The position numbers were made by a program, and so were the translations under genes. Positions 50,001-58,711 of a DNA stretch of 64,000 bases are shown here, piece by piece. Position 1 is the first letter of the stretch; each line of letters starts with the position of its first letter. Source of the stretch: Amyelois transitella (Eukaryota > Arthropoda > Insecta > Lepidoptera > Pyralidae); NCBI RefSeq assembly GCF_032362555.1, contig NC_083514.1, positions 9,223,001-9,287,000 of the forward strand. Direction: 5' to 3'. The notes under the pieces were generated by a model. It did no database searches, had not been told where the DNA came from, and was given only the letters and a program-made list of their open reading frames with translations.

Positions 50001-52878
50001 TGTTGGAGAAGCGGCCGAGTACCAAAAGATTGGTGTAAGGCTGTTATCGTGCCACTTTACAAAGGAAAAGGGTCACAGCTGGACTGCAAAAATTATCGTG
50101 GGGTAAGCCTGCTTAGCGTCGTCGGCAAATTGTATGCTAAGGTATTGATTAATAGAGTCAGGAATGAAACTGATGACAAAATATGGGATGCTCAAGCGGG
50201 ATTTCGAAAGGGAATGGGATGTACTGATCAGGTCTTTTCCTTGCGGTGCATAGCCGAAAAGTTTTTGGCCAAGAGTCAAAAAGTCTATTGCACATTCGTA
50301 GATCTGGAAAAGGCCTATGACAGAGTTGAGAGGAATGAATTGTGGTCAGCACTTTCTATGCATGGGGTGAGCAGTCTCTTAATACGAGCACTGAAATCCT
50401 TATATGAGGATTCGAGTGCTTGTGTCAGGATAAACGGAGCGCACACTGAGTGGTTTAAGATTGAGAAAGGCGTTAGGCAAGGATGTGTTGCGTCACCGTG
50501 GCTGTTCAACCTATTTATGGATAGCTGTTTGACAGATTTGAAAGAGTCTAAAAGTGGATTAAGGATGAATGAGTTACTCGTCAAATGTCTGCTCTATGCC
50601 GACGATCAGGTTATACTGGCGTCATCAGCGGAGGAGTTACAGGAGATGGTGAACTGTATGCATGAAGCTTTAAAAGAGAAAGGAATGAAAGTGAACGTAA
50701 GTAAAACTAAAACACTGGTTTTTGAAATGGAGAAAGAAATGACAGCATGTAATATTTTGATTGGAGGAGAAAAAGTGGAGCAAGTGAAAGAGTTTGTATA
50801 TCTAGGATCAAAGTTTACATCAGATGGCAAGTATGATAGTGATATTGAAAGGAGAGTGAACGCGGGGAACATGGTGAATGGAGCTTTGCATGCCTTTATG
50901 AGCAGTCAGAAACTATCCAAAAAGGCTCGACTGGCTGTGCACAGGGGCGTGTTGGTCCCGACATTAATGTATGGGAGTGAAAGTTGGGTATGGCAAAAGA
51001 AGCATGAAAGCAGAATAAATGCAGTGGAAATGAGAGCGTTAAGGAGTATGATGGGTGTGAAATTGAGTGACAGGATAAGGAACAGCGTGATAAGGGAATG
51101 TTGTGATGTGAAAGAAGATGTAGTTACAGGAATAGAAAAGGGTATGTTAAGATGGTTCGGTCATGTGGAGAGGATGAATGAAAGCAGGTTGACTAAGCAG
51201 ATATACAAGGAGAGTGTGGAGGGAAAGGTCGGAGTGGGAAGACCTAGACGAACGTATCTTGATCAAATTAAGGACGTCCTGGTAAAGGGTCAGGTCAAAA
51301 GTACCCGAAACCGCCGAGCTTGTATGAAGAGAGTTATAAATGTGGACGAAGCGAAAGAAGTATGCAGAGATCGTGGCAAGTGGAAAGAGGTAGTCTCTGC
51401 CTACCCCTCCGGGAAAGAGGCGTGATTTTATGTATGTATGTATGTATGTATGTGCCTAAATTCTTTTACTCTCATCAGCCAGTTATGAAAAAAAAATATA
51501 TAGAATTTGCTAGCACAGTACCTACCTAGTGTACGGACAATAGCGCGGATCAAATTCGTTCCTTTTTTAAATGTTTGCCATTGTCGATAGTGAGTGGCGC
51601 GATTAAAAAGTTTCATTAAGCGTTTAATTTCACGGATCATTTGTCGATGGAATGCGCTTTGTTCTTACCATAGATGTAGAAAACCACGCGCTCCCCCTTC
51701 TTAGTTCTTGAAAATTAAAAGCCGCCTAGGCTGAAGAAGCCTTGTATTATTCTTTCAAGGCACATCGGCTGACAGGTTATTATTTTGTCACTTTAATATC
51801 AATGTAATTTAAAAATGAATGACATTTCACAAAAAATAGCGCCAACTGAAATGAATACCCACGGGAACTTTCGTTTTTACCAGGATGAATGAAGGTACTC
51901 GTACCTAACGTCCTTCTATAGACTCGTAATTATATACTCGAATACGCGAAATTTCAAGAAGATTAGGGTTACAAAACAAACTTTCTTTCGTATATAAAAT
52001 ACTAGTTGGCTTGGGATTAGTTATGATACTAAAGAACGCCCACGGCTCCGCCCGGATTAAGCGAAAAATCCAGCTAATTTCCATTCCCGCGAGAATTTCG
52101 TGAAAAACATTCTAAGTGCACTTAATTTATACATGTAATTAGATTGATTTTAAGCACCTACCGCTTAGCATGACACGCGCGACGCCGCGCCGCGCCGTGT
52201 TTATAGCGCGGAAAACTATCGCTGTCACGTTTCACGTCATAATAAAAAGTGAAACAGCGATAGTTTTTTGCGCGATAACAGCAGGGCTATTAATTTGTAC
52301 CACTTATTTATTTATTTATATATCTTGCTCTGCGCCAACGCCAATCTCCTGTTTGGTTTCCTTCCACCCAAAGGATGACTGGAAGAGATTGCATTGGCGA
52401 TAAGTCCGCCTTTGTACCATCTCTGTCTGTTTTGTATGTTTTACTCTTACATACATATATACATACATATGGTCACGTCTATATCCCTTGCGGGGTAGAC
52501 AGAGCCAACAGTCTTGAAAAGACTGAATGGCCACGTACAGCTATTTGGCTTAACGATAGAATTGAGATTCAACTAGTGACAGGTTGCTAGCCCATCGCCT
52601 CAAAAAGAATCCCAAGTTTGTAAGCCTTAGTCGCCTTTTACGAGATCCATGGGAAAGATTTGTAGTGGTCCTATTCTTTTTTGTATTGGTGCCGGGAGCC
52701 ACACGGCTCTTACTCTTATGGTGCAATAAAGAGTTTTATCTATCTATCTATCTATCACTTACTTGCCATCCTTGATCCTGTGCTTGTTGTGGCTGTCGTG
52801 GAAGTCCAGCAGTTCCCGGATGAGCCCCTCTTCCAGCATCTGATCCACACGATTGTCCAGACGTTGATCGTGCACGGA
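41029..52878 (-). CDS. TRIT1: tRNA dimethylallyltransferase, C-terminal three exons (partial)
   Basis: Exons in transcript order 52878..52763, 42360..42150, 41334..41029, phases consistent; 210 residues. First visible exon SVHDQRLDNRVDQMLEEGLI then LLDFH; second PPDYTKGIFQTLGFKEFHDY...RRYARRQNKMVKGRFL; last VPPVYELDTTDISLWEEN and a C2H2-type finger YCEVCNRLIIGDKTYKIHLK-SNRHMKV. These match the end of the IPP-transferase domain and the C-terminal matrin-like zinc finger of TRIT1, which makes i6A37 in cytosolic and mitochondrial tRNAs. The nucleotide-binding N-terminal part (P-loop, substrate-binding exons) was looked for up to 64 kb and not found, so it lies beyond the right edge. The intron between 42361 and 52762 is 10.4 kb and holds the young LINE. 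Confidence 0.9.
41584..41788 (+). mobile_element. Lep1-type Helitron, 205 bp, in TRIT1 intron
   Basis: A|TCCTACTACTATTATAAAGG start and GCCTCTAG|T end; same family as 21350 and 55833. Confidence 0.85.
41810..41935. repeat. Interspersed repeat R1, copy 1
   Basis: ttaatattttctttaatgta, aaggattcgcataactatag, gcataacagcttaatgttac. The same segment occurs at 43070-43180 in the same orientation with few changes. Confidence 0.7.
42415..42555 (-). mobile_element. SINE-A 3' half, diverged
   Basis: acatatagtcacgtctttat, ttgcgggttagacagagcc, ttgcgattcaaatagtgag. Confidence 0.7.
42592..42841 (-). mobile_element. Lep1-type Helitron, internally deleted
   Basis: On the - strand A|TCTATACTAATATTATAAAG ... 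ACAGCTAG|T. The gcccgcgacttcgtccgcg block usual next to the CTAG end is missing. Confidence 0.78.
42850..42960. repeat. Interspersed repeat R2, copy 1
   Basis: ataccgtacgttaaagtaat, cccgctcgatggaaacatta, ccggaaggcatgtttctgg. An inverted copy lies at 54415-54540. Confidence 0.7.
43070..43180. repeat. Interspersed repeat R1, copy 2
   Basis: Second copy of the 41810-41935 repeat; it runs into a SINE-A-like ending (cacgtctccgacaactgcgggg). Confidence 0.7.
43353..43588 (-). mobile_element. tRNA-SINE-B copy
   Basis: On the - strand it begins GACGGCCTCTGTGGCGCAGC, with an A-box-like tggcgcagcggtag and B-box gggttcgaatcccggcc, then a body with gattggcctgggtcttggatg and gaacttacttcgaggctaac. Two more copies lie at 62675 and 63130. 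Confidence 0.85.
43622..43916 (-). mobile_element. tRNA-SINE-C copy
   Basis: On the - strand: ggtaggtgcgcggttaaaat, ggcacaggttcgaatcctac (B box), gttatgtactttagtttgaa, gtgaggaaacctgcacattc, gcaaccggggctaaaac. Related copy at 62450. Confidence 0.78.
44118..44235. repeat. AT-rich (TA)n/(TATG)n microsatellite
   Basis: ttatatatatatatatataa-type run followed by tatgtatgtatgtg. Confidence 0.6.
44235..44362 (+). mobile_element. LINE 3' end R3, copy 1
   Basis: taatgctattagcattaagt, ccgcctattgtaggtacttt, acaataaagaataaataaat: a LINE-like 3' end with (AAAT)n tail. An inverted copy lies at 56893-57020. Confidence 0.68.
44382..44432 (-). mobile_element. RTE-like LINE, 3'-terminal fragment
   Basis: Reverse strand tagtctctgcctaccccaaa, gggagacaggcgtgatgg, then (TATG)n. 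Confidence 0.7.
45117..45346 (-). mobile_element. SINE-A copy, near full length
   Basis: acatataatcacgtctatat, cttgcggggtagacagggcc, end ggtgtctggaaccacacggc. Confidence 0.82.
46219..46431 (+). mobile_element. Helitron-like element, 213 bp
   Basis: A|TCCACACTAATAATAAAG start and GGACCGCTAG|T end; interior aactcaaaaactactggtcc. A different subfamily from Lep1. Confidence 0.75.
46432..46580 (-). mobile_element. SINE-A 3' part, old
   Basis: Starts at the Helitron end: aacgtctttatctcttatgag, ataggcagagacaacaac, gttgctagcctattgcc. Confidence 0.55.
46580..48440. other. TRIT1 intron, AT-rich part
   Basis: No gene seen. A repeat end at 47345-47412 (agatctaagcatacatac, gagaagctactttgctttac) matches the one in OSGEP intron 4. 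Short A and T runs otherwise. Confidence 0.4.
48440..48532 (+). mobile_element. SINE-A fragment with internal deletion
   Basis: gtgatgggctagcaacctgtc joins directly to ttgtctaccccgcaagggat and atgtatg. Confidence 0.75.
48757..51462 (+). mobile_element. RTE-like non-LTR retrotransposon, 5'-truncated, with 12-bp target duplication
   Basis: tgtgcctaaatt occurs at 48757-48768 and at 51451-51462, directly after the (TATG)n tail. The element proper is 48769-51450, 2.68 kb. It is truncated inside the endonuclease domain, the coding part is uninterrupted, and the ORF runs almost into the tail, so there is essentially no 3'UTR. Perfect duplication and intact frame mark it as young. Confidence 0.95.
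48769..51425 (+). CDS. LINE endonuclease (partial) and reverse transcriptase
   Basis: About 885 LINE-derived residues. The open frame begins at 48756, but its first four residues come from the flanking duplication. In order: the second half of an AP-endonuclease domain (IIMLGDFNGW at about 29-38, GIDSDHLLV near 124-131), a basic linker, reverse transcriptase with GKAAGCDRVSVEML, RDWCKAVIVPLYKGKG-like, FVDLEKAYDRV (about 514-524), GVRQGCVASPWLFNLF and the catalytic YADD (about 614-617). The C-terminal region has LMYGSESWVWQKKHESRINA as in RTE-type elements, ending AYPSGKEA. The N-terminal third of the endonuclease is missing, so this copy cannot move by itself. Assignment to the RTE group is by resemblance; the exact clade is not settled. 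Confidence 0.93.
51463..52160. other. TRIT1 intron between LINE and foldback element
   Basis: Mostly unique sequence; near 51975-52110 there are Helitron-like phrases (acggctccgcccggattaag, atttcaagaagattag), too decayed to bound. Confidence 0.4.
52165..52292. mobile_element. Foldback element P, copy 3
   Basis: aaaactatcgctgtcacg and its inverted partner gtgaaacagcgatagtttt (52249-52267), flanked by acgcgcgacgccgcgccg and gcgcgataacagcagg. Confidence 0.7.
52350..52447 (+). mobile_element. Unclassified LINE 3' end fragment
   Basis: ctggaagagattgcattggc, gataagtccgcctttgtacc. Confidence 0.6.
52450..52709 (-). mobile_element. SINE-A copy, full length, 54 bp from a TRIT1 exon
   Basis: acatatggtcacgtctatat, cccttgcggggtagacagag to ggtgccgggagccacacggc. 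A (TCTA)n microsatellite follows directly, then the TRIT1 exon. Confidence 0.88.
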
Positions 52879-53189
52879 CTGAAAGAAAAAAAATTGTAAA
52901 ACTAAGTAATTTTAATTCATTTAATCTCCATCCAAAATCCACTAAAAAATGTATGTAGATATGTTGGTGATATTATTAAAAGATCAATTTGGGATCCATT
53001 TTCATTTTAGTTAGGTATTTTGTTCAGTTGTAACTCTTAAAACTGAACAAAATGACTAAAATAAAAAATGCGTATCAGTAGAAAGTTCTCTTTATTATGT
53101 TGTAGTTTAAGTGCAGTTTCCCAAATTTCTGATAGACGGACATGACTGTTTGACAAAACAGAGTACTTAACAGTACTTAATAGGATATA

Positions 53190-53518
53190 CCAATAGAAAA
53201 AAGAATAGGATCACTCCATCTCCTTCCCACGGATGTCGTAAAAGACGACTAAGGGATAGGCTTACAAACTTGAGATTCTTTTTTTTTGTGGGGTAGACAG
53301 AGCCAACAGTCCTGAAGAGACTGATAGGCCACGTTTAGCGGTTTGGCTTTATGATAGAATTGAGATTCAAATAGTGACAGGTTGCTAGCCCATCGCCTAA
53401 AATAAGAATCCCAAGAATCATAAGCCTATCCCTTAATCACCGCTTAAGACATCCACTGGAAATGAGATGGAGTGGCCCTATTCTTTTTTTATATTGGTGC
53501 CGGGAACCACACGGCACA
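53190..53518. mobile_element. Inverted SINE-A pair (sense head half joined to antisense copy)
   Basis: 53190-53283 is the sense head and middle (ccaatagaaaaaagaatagg, cggatgtcgtaaaagacg, cttgagattctttttttt). At about 53285 it changes directly to an antisense copy (gtggggtagacagagccaac to gtgccgggaaccacacggca). Both arms can fold back on each other. Confidence 0.75.
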
Positions 53519-53677
53519 TAGTTCATTGTTCATCCACACAGTTCGTTTTGTTTATAAACTGTGGTGAAATATTTTGTATTTCGCAATATTTTGTTACTTA
53601 CATATTGCACCACTAAATACAACCACAAGGTCAAATGAAAACCATAGGTATTAATATTAAATTATTTTCGACTTATA

Positions 53678-53976
53678 TCTATACTAATATTATAGAGTTG
53701 AAAAGTTTGTTTGTTTGTTTGAACGCGCTAATCTCAGGAACTACTTGGTTTGAAATGAAAAATTCTTTTTCCGTTGAATAGACCATTTATCGAGGTAGGC
53801 TTTAGAATATATCGCTACATCACGCTGCAATAAGATAATAAAGATAATAGATAATAAAGGAGTAAAGAAATAATGGAAAATGTAAAAAAAAAAAAGGGGA
53901 AAATTATTCCTCCTTGACGGCTTCAATGATGCCCAAAATAACTATTCCACGCGGACGAAGTTGCGGGCACAGCTTG
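53678..53976 (+). mobile_element. Lep1-type Helitron, about 299 bp
   Basis: A|TCTATACTAATATTATAGAG ... GCGGGCACAGCTTG|T (CTAG end mutated). Confidence 0.8.
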
Positions 53977-54051
53977 TGTACAAGAAAGATGTTATATCTT
54001 GTGTAACGTGATGTTTGTATGTATATTTTTATTTATTTAATTTATTTATTG

Positions 54052-54308
54052 GTGCCGTGTGGTTCCCGGCACCAATATAAAAACGAATAGGACAACTCCG
54101 TCTCTTTCCCATGGATGTCGTAAAAGGCGACTAAGGGATAGGCTAACAAACTTGGGATTCTTTTTTAGGCGATGGCCTAGCAACCTGTCACTATTTGAAT
54201 CTCAATTCTATCATTAAGCCAAATAGCTGAACGTGGCCATTCAGTCCTTTCAAGACTGTTGGCTCTGTCTACCCCACAAGGGATATAGACGTGACCATAT
54301 GTATATAT
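54052..54308 (+). mobile_element. SINE-A copy, full length
   Basis: gtgccgtgtggttcccggca to ccccacaagggatatagacg-tgaccatatgtat. One of the best preserved copies. Confidence 0.9.
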
Positions 54309-54414
54309 TTATTATCAGGCATCAAAGGCCCATAGATATACGAGTATACCACAGACTTAACATACAAATATAGAATAGTCACTTAATTCCTTAGAATATA
54401 TAATATTGCAAATG

Positions 54415-54540
54415 CAAAAGCGTAACTAACGTTTTCGTACCGTAACAATAACCAGAAACATGCCTTCCGGAAATGTTTCCATCGAGCGGGGAAGAAAATA
54501 AAATAAAATTAACGTACGGTATAGAATCTTTTACATAAAT
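54415..54540. repeat. Interspersed repeat R2, copy 2 (inverted)
   Basis: aacaataaccagaaacatgcc, ttccggaaatgtttccatcg, aacgtacggtatagaatc; reverse complement of 42850-42960. Confidence 0.7.
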
Positions 54541-54628
54541 ACATATATAATCCCGTCTACATCCCTTTCCTTGCTCAAAAACTTGAGATTCCTCTTGTAA
54601 GCGATTGGCTTGTATGTTCGCGTTAAAT

Positions 54629-54896
54629 GTGCCGTGTGATTCCCGGCACCAGTACAAAAAAGAAAAGGACCACTCCATCTCTTTCCTATGGATGTCGTAA
54701 AAGGCGACTAAGGGATAGGCTTACAAACTTGTGATTCTTTTTTTAGGCGATAGGCTAGCAACCTGCCACTATTTGAATCTCAATTCTATCATTAAGCCAA
54801 ATAGCTGAGCGTGGCCTATCAGTCTTTTCAAGACTGTTGGCTCTGTCTACCCCACAAGGGATATAGACGTGACCATATGTATGTATGTATGTATGT
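54629..54896 (+). mobile_element. SINE-A copy, full length
   Basis: gtgccgtgtgattcccggca to ggatatagacgtgaccatatg with (TATG)4. Confidence 0.9.
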
Positions 54897-55008
54897 CACT
54901 ATTTGAACGTTAATTCCATCATAAAGCCATACACCTGAACGCGGCTTTTCAGTCTTTTGGCTCTTGGCTCTGTCTACTCCCCAAAAAATATAGACGCGAC
55001 TGTATGTA
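54897..55008 (+). mobile_element. SINE-A 3' half
   Basis: Directly after the tail of the previous copy: cactatttgaacgttaattc, ctctgtctactccccaaaaa, gactgtatgta. Confidence 0.7.
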
Positions 55009-55125
55009 AAAATAAATATTGCACAATATGACGGCTTTTCATAGCAGAGCGCAATCTTGATCACGTGTACTTTCACAATGATGAGTGTGCCAAACACTAG
55101 ATAGGTACTAATATATCCTAACAAA

Positions 55126-55180
55126 CATACATATAATCACGTCTATATCCCTTGCGGGGAAGACAGAGCCAACAGTCTTT
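55126..55180 (-). mobile_element. SINE-A 3' end fragment
   Basis: acatataatcacgtctatat, cttgcggggaagacagagcc, cut after aacagtctt. Confidence 0.75.
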
Positions 55181-55364
55181 GTTGTTGTAGTTTGTCATTC
55201 GTACGCGTAATCGTAATCACTGATTGTTGTTCTTGTCCTAACTTATATATAAAAAAAATACAAAATAAAAGATAATATTGCAATGGCTAACTTATGTACT
55301 TCTATGCTAAGAAGCTTGAAATTTTTATTATTTATTTGACGATATATCCCGGTTCCTGGTTGCA

Positions 55365-55502
55365 GGATTTCACCTTTCACTACCCAAAGGTTGGCTTGGA
55401 AGAGATTGCTTAGCGATAAGTCCGCCTTTGCTCAACATATTCATATAGTATGTTTCTACTACATATGTAATTTTTTTTTATGGGCAATAAAGATTATTTG
55501 TA
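55365..55502 (+). mobile_element. Unclassified LINE 3' end
   Basis: ggcttggaagagattgctta, gcgataagtccgcctttgct, gggcaataaagattatttg. Confidence 0.6.
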
Positions 55503-55750
55503 TAGTTATTTTGGACATCATTGAAGCTCTCAAAGAGGAATAATTTTCCCCTTTTTTTCATATTTTCCATTATTTCTTCGCTCCTAAAAGTTGCAGCGTG
55601 ATAATAAATAGCCTATAGCCTTCCTCAGCAAATGGTCTATTAAAAAATAAACACAAAAATAATTTTTCAATTCGAACCAATACCTAGTTTCTGAGATAAG
55701 CGCGTTCAAACAAACAAACAAACTCTTCTGCTTTATAATATTAGTATAGA
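55503..55750 (-). mobile_element. Lep1-type Helitron, CTAG end missing
   Basis: - strand A|TCTATACTAATATTATAAAG; it runs into the preceding LINE end at about 55503. Confidence 0.75.
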
Positions 55751-55832
55751 TATATATTATATATTATTGACTACATATATTATATTATACATTCACGATT
55801 TATCTATATGTTACCGTTACAAAGTGGCACAA

Positions 55833-56049
55833 TCCTGCTAATATTATAAATGCGAAAGTTTGTGAGTACGTCAGGATATCAGTATGGATGTTTGTTACTC
55901 TTTCACGCAAAAACTACTGAACCGATTACCATAAAATTTGGTATGTAGGTAGCTGAAGACCCAGAACAACATATAGGCTACTTTTTATCCCGGAGTTCCC
56001 GGGGGATTGATAGGATTTCCATGCGGACGAAGTCGCGGGCGGCCTCTAG
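55833..56049 (+). mobile_element. Lep1-type Helitron, 217 bp
   Basis: A|TCCTGCTAATATTATAAATG start and GCCTCTAG|T end. Confidence 0.85.
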
Positions 56050-56175
56050 TTAGTTATAAACTTGGAAAAGCGTGTGTTACATCAGTTATTATGTCATTGG
56101 GGTCGGGATCTAGCGGTGCATGCAACAGTGCGCAATGTTGCACTCAATGCACCACACCCAGTCCTTATACCAGCA

Positions 56176-56345
56176 CTAGCTGTGCCCGCGACTTCGTCCG
56201 CGTGGAATTGTTATTTCGGGTATCATTGAAGCCCTCAAGGATGAATAATTTTCCCCGTTTTTGCACATATTCCATTATTTTTTACTCCTTATACATAGTT
56301 GCAGCGTGATGTTATATAGCTTAAAGCCTTCCTCGATAAACAGTC
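56176..56345 (-). mobile_element. Lep1-type Helitron, 5'-truncated
   Basis: + strand actagctgtgcccgcgactt, cgtccgcgtggaattg; stops within the tcgataaacagtctat segment. Confidence 0.75.
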
Positions 56346-56346
56346 T

Positions 56347-56392
56347 ATACCTACCTCTTCGGGAAGGAGGCGTGATTTATGTATGTATGTAG
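56347..56392 (+). mobile_element. RTE-like LINE, 3'-terminal fragment
   Basis: tacctacctcttcgggaagg, aggcgtgatttatgtatgta. Confidence 0.65.
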
Positions 56393-56892
56393 GTCACTGA
56401 TTGACTAATTTTCTAATTTATTAAAGTATAACCGCCATTTTCAAATCTCTTGCAGCGGTTCAATGCTAGAGATTTGAAATTTATCATGTAAGTTCCTTAT
56501 GTAGTCTAGGGACGCACTAAAAAAGTAATTCCCGCGGGAGTACACTGCAAGCGTATGCTAGTTTTCTGTAAAAATTAAGACTTTCTTTCCCATTTCAGAA
56601 TAAGGGATAACTCTATTCGGTTTTTAGTATTTTTATCTCCTACTAGATTCGAAGCTTTGCCAGGATCTGTTATGATGTGAACTCAAATGAATAGTATTAA
56701 TTCCAACGAGGAGGTATCACAATCAAATATATTGATCTCGAACGCAGCGAGTTCAAGGTATGTACAATTACTTACAGGTAATTTATAAAGCGCAGTTTAC
56801 ACTATCCAATTTCAGGATGCCAATGTAGGTAGCGTTAGGTATGCGTCAGCGGCGAAAAAAGGTTTAAATTTTTTTTTAAAGCAAAACTCTTT

Positions 56893-57020
56893 TTTATTTA
56901 TTCATTCTTTATTGTGACAATTACAATTTGTAAAGTACAACAGGCGGACTTAATGCTAATAGCATTATCTAACAGTCTACGATTGAGTTAAGCGGAGAAC
57001 ATTTGTGTAGGTGATAATAA
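56893..57020 (-). mobile_element. LINE 3' end R3, copy 2
   Basis: Inverted relative to 44235-44362: ttattcattctttattgtga, caggcggacttaatgctaat, agcattatctaacagtcta. Confidence 0.68.
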
Positions 57021-57600
57021 AAAATGTATGTGAATATATTTATGTAACTATATACATTAATTACCTTTAATTCGATAAATCTTTTGTAAAATGGTTGTTG
57101 GTCTCCCAAATAAAATCAAAAATTAAATACCGGTTAAAAATATATGCATGTGGTGATGATAATTTTCGCTTTGAATTTTTTTCGTGTTGTTTATTACGTA
57201 TCTAAAACGCAGTGAAGTTGAAAACTGTTCAATCAGATCACTAAGTGTAGTAAATCGCTGCTTCGTTTTCAATTTTATTCGAATTTCAACTCGATTGGTC
57301 CTAAGTAGCCCTGCCTGGTTATCCAATTTGACACAACATGTACAAAAATCAGGTCCTTGAAATCGGGTAGTGTATAAAATTCCTAAAGATAACAATCTCT
57401 GGCATGCAAATCACATGCAGGACTGAATCGTGACTATATGTGACCTGTTATCCTACTTATTGCACTATGAGATACGTGGTCGACATAGATTCATTATGTT
57501 ATCAAATCCGTTTTCAGTGTAGAAATCTTTTCACGCATTTTTGGCGAAATTAAAGGATTCACAAAAACATGCCAAATTTCAAGACCCCGGGGTTCTCTGT
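57021..57600. other. Unassigned sequence, probably TRIT1 intron
   Basis: On the - strand about 90 codons stay open (57123-57395, with KLDNQAGLLRTNRVEIRIKL), but I find no family, start context or splice support. Treated as non-coding. Confidence 0.4.
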
Positions 57601-57603
57601 CTA

Positions 57604-57761
57604 CAAACATATAGTCACGTCTATATCTCTTATGGGGTAGACAGAGCCAATAGTCCCGAAAAGACTGAATGGCCACATTCAGCTGGTCGGCTTAATGATG
57701 GTATTGACATCCAAATAGTGACAGGTTGCTAGCCCATCGCCTAAAAAGAATCACAACCCAA
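57604..57761 (-). mobile_element. SINE-A copy, left part, interrupted by element X
   Basis: acatatagtcacgtctatat, cttatggggtagacagagcc up to agaatcacaa. The rest of the same SINE continues at 60119-60210. Confidence 0.85.
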
Positions 57762-58335
57762 GAAACATTTAGGCGACGATTAGAGCTTATTTTGTTACTT
57801 AGTGGGCTAGAAAGGCATTACAGTAGCAGCACTTATGACTTTTGGCGATAAAGTGGCGTACCAAGTAAAGTATATCACTTCTACTTATAATACAGAGTTA
57901 CAAGCGCGACAATTAGGCGAGCTTAAAGGTTATGGATGTATTATGGCAAATCTTAACACTGTTGTACATGCACAGCATTTTGTGTTATAGCTTTAAGTGA
58001 ATCTTAGAACTCTAAGATCTAAATAAGAATAAGAATTAGTTACTACCTCCAAAAGTGCTATGCAGGTGATATTAAACTCTTTACAAGAACCTAAAGTTGC
58101 ACAATAGCGTTAATAAGCGCTACCAGCCTTACAATGGTGTTTATTTAATCTTATATAGAACCAAATGCTTGAAGTTATACAAAACTCTCTTGCATTACTT
58201 TAAGTCAAATAGGAGTATAATTTTTCGCTATAACAGATCCTCTAGCGACTATTGTTACTTTATTGTGACTAAAAGTAAAGTAATAGCGCTTAAAGTCACT
58301 ACTGTATTTCTTATATTGACTACTTGTTTTTGACA

Positions 58336-58602
58336 ATGGCGTCGCAACCAAAGGAAAAAACAAAAATTGTTGTAAATACTTGGAAAAATCAATGTAGGAC
58401 TGGTGGAAATACGCAGAAATTGATCAGAGAATATTATCGCATTTTGAACTCCTCTATTCCTATTGAAAATACGTCCTCTATTCCTATGGAAAGCAGTGAA
58501 GCGCGAGTTTCCTGTGAGCTTGAAGGTTCCGTACATGCTTTTCAAAATGATGATTGTGCTATTACTACAAGTGATAATGAAGATTCCTACGGAAAGCAGT
58601 GA
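58336..58602 (+). CDS. Candidate gene 1 of element X, 88 residues, unknown
   Basis: MASQPKEKTKIVVNTWKNQC, then TGGNTQKLIREYYRIL and a Ser/Glu-rich C-terminal half ending DNEDSYGKQ. It has an internal near-repeat (SSIPIENT / SSIPMESSEA, and the DNA around the stop repeats attcctacggaaagcagtga). After the stop the frame continues open for more than 100 codons, so a lost stop-free longer ORF is possible. Hydrophilic, no known motif seen. Start chosen at the first ATG. Confidence 0.45.
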   Translation: MASQPKEKTKIVVNTWKNQCRTGGNTQKLIREYYRILNSSIPIENTSSIPMESSEARVSCELEGSVHAFQNDDCAITTSDNEDSYGKQ

Positions 58603-58711
58603 AGCGCAAGATCGCATCGCGCATCGACTAAATCAAAAGATAAATACTGTCTCACGAAGGATAATGATATTGTAGAAATTAAAGAAATTCAGTCATTGTC
58701 ACCATTTAATA

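Noticed and set aside
57123-57395. 90-codon - strand ORF
   Set aside because: Open but without recognisable domain, and amid repeats; possibly an old element.
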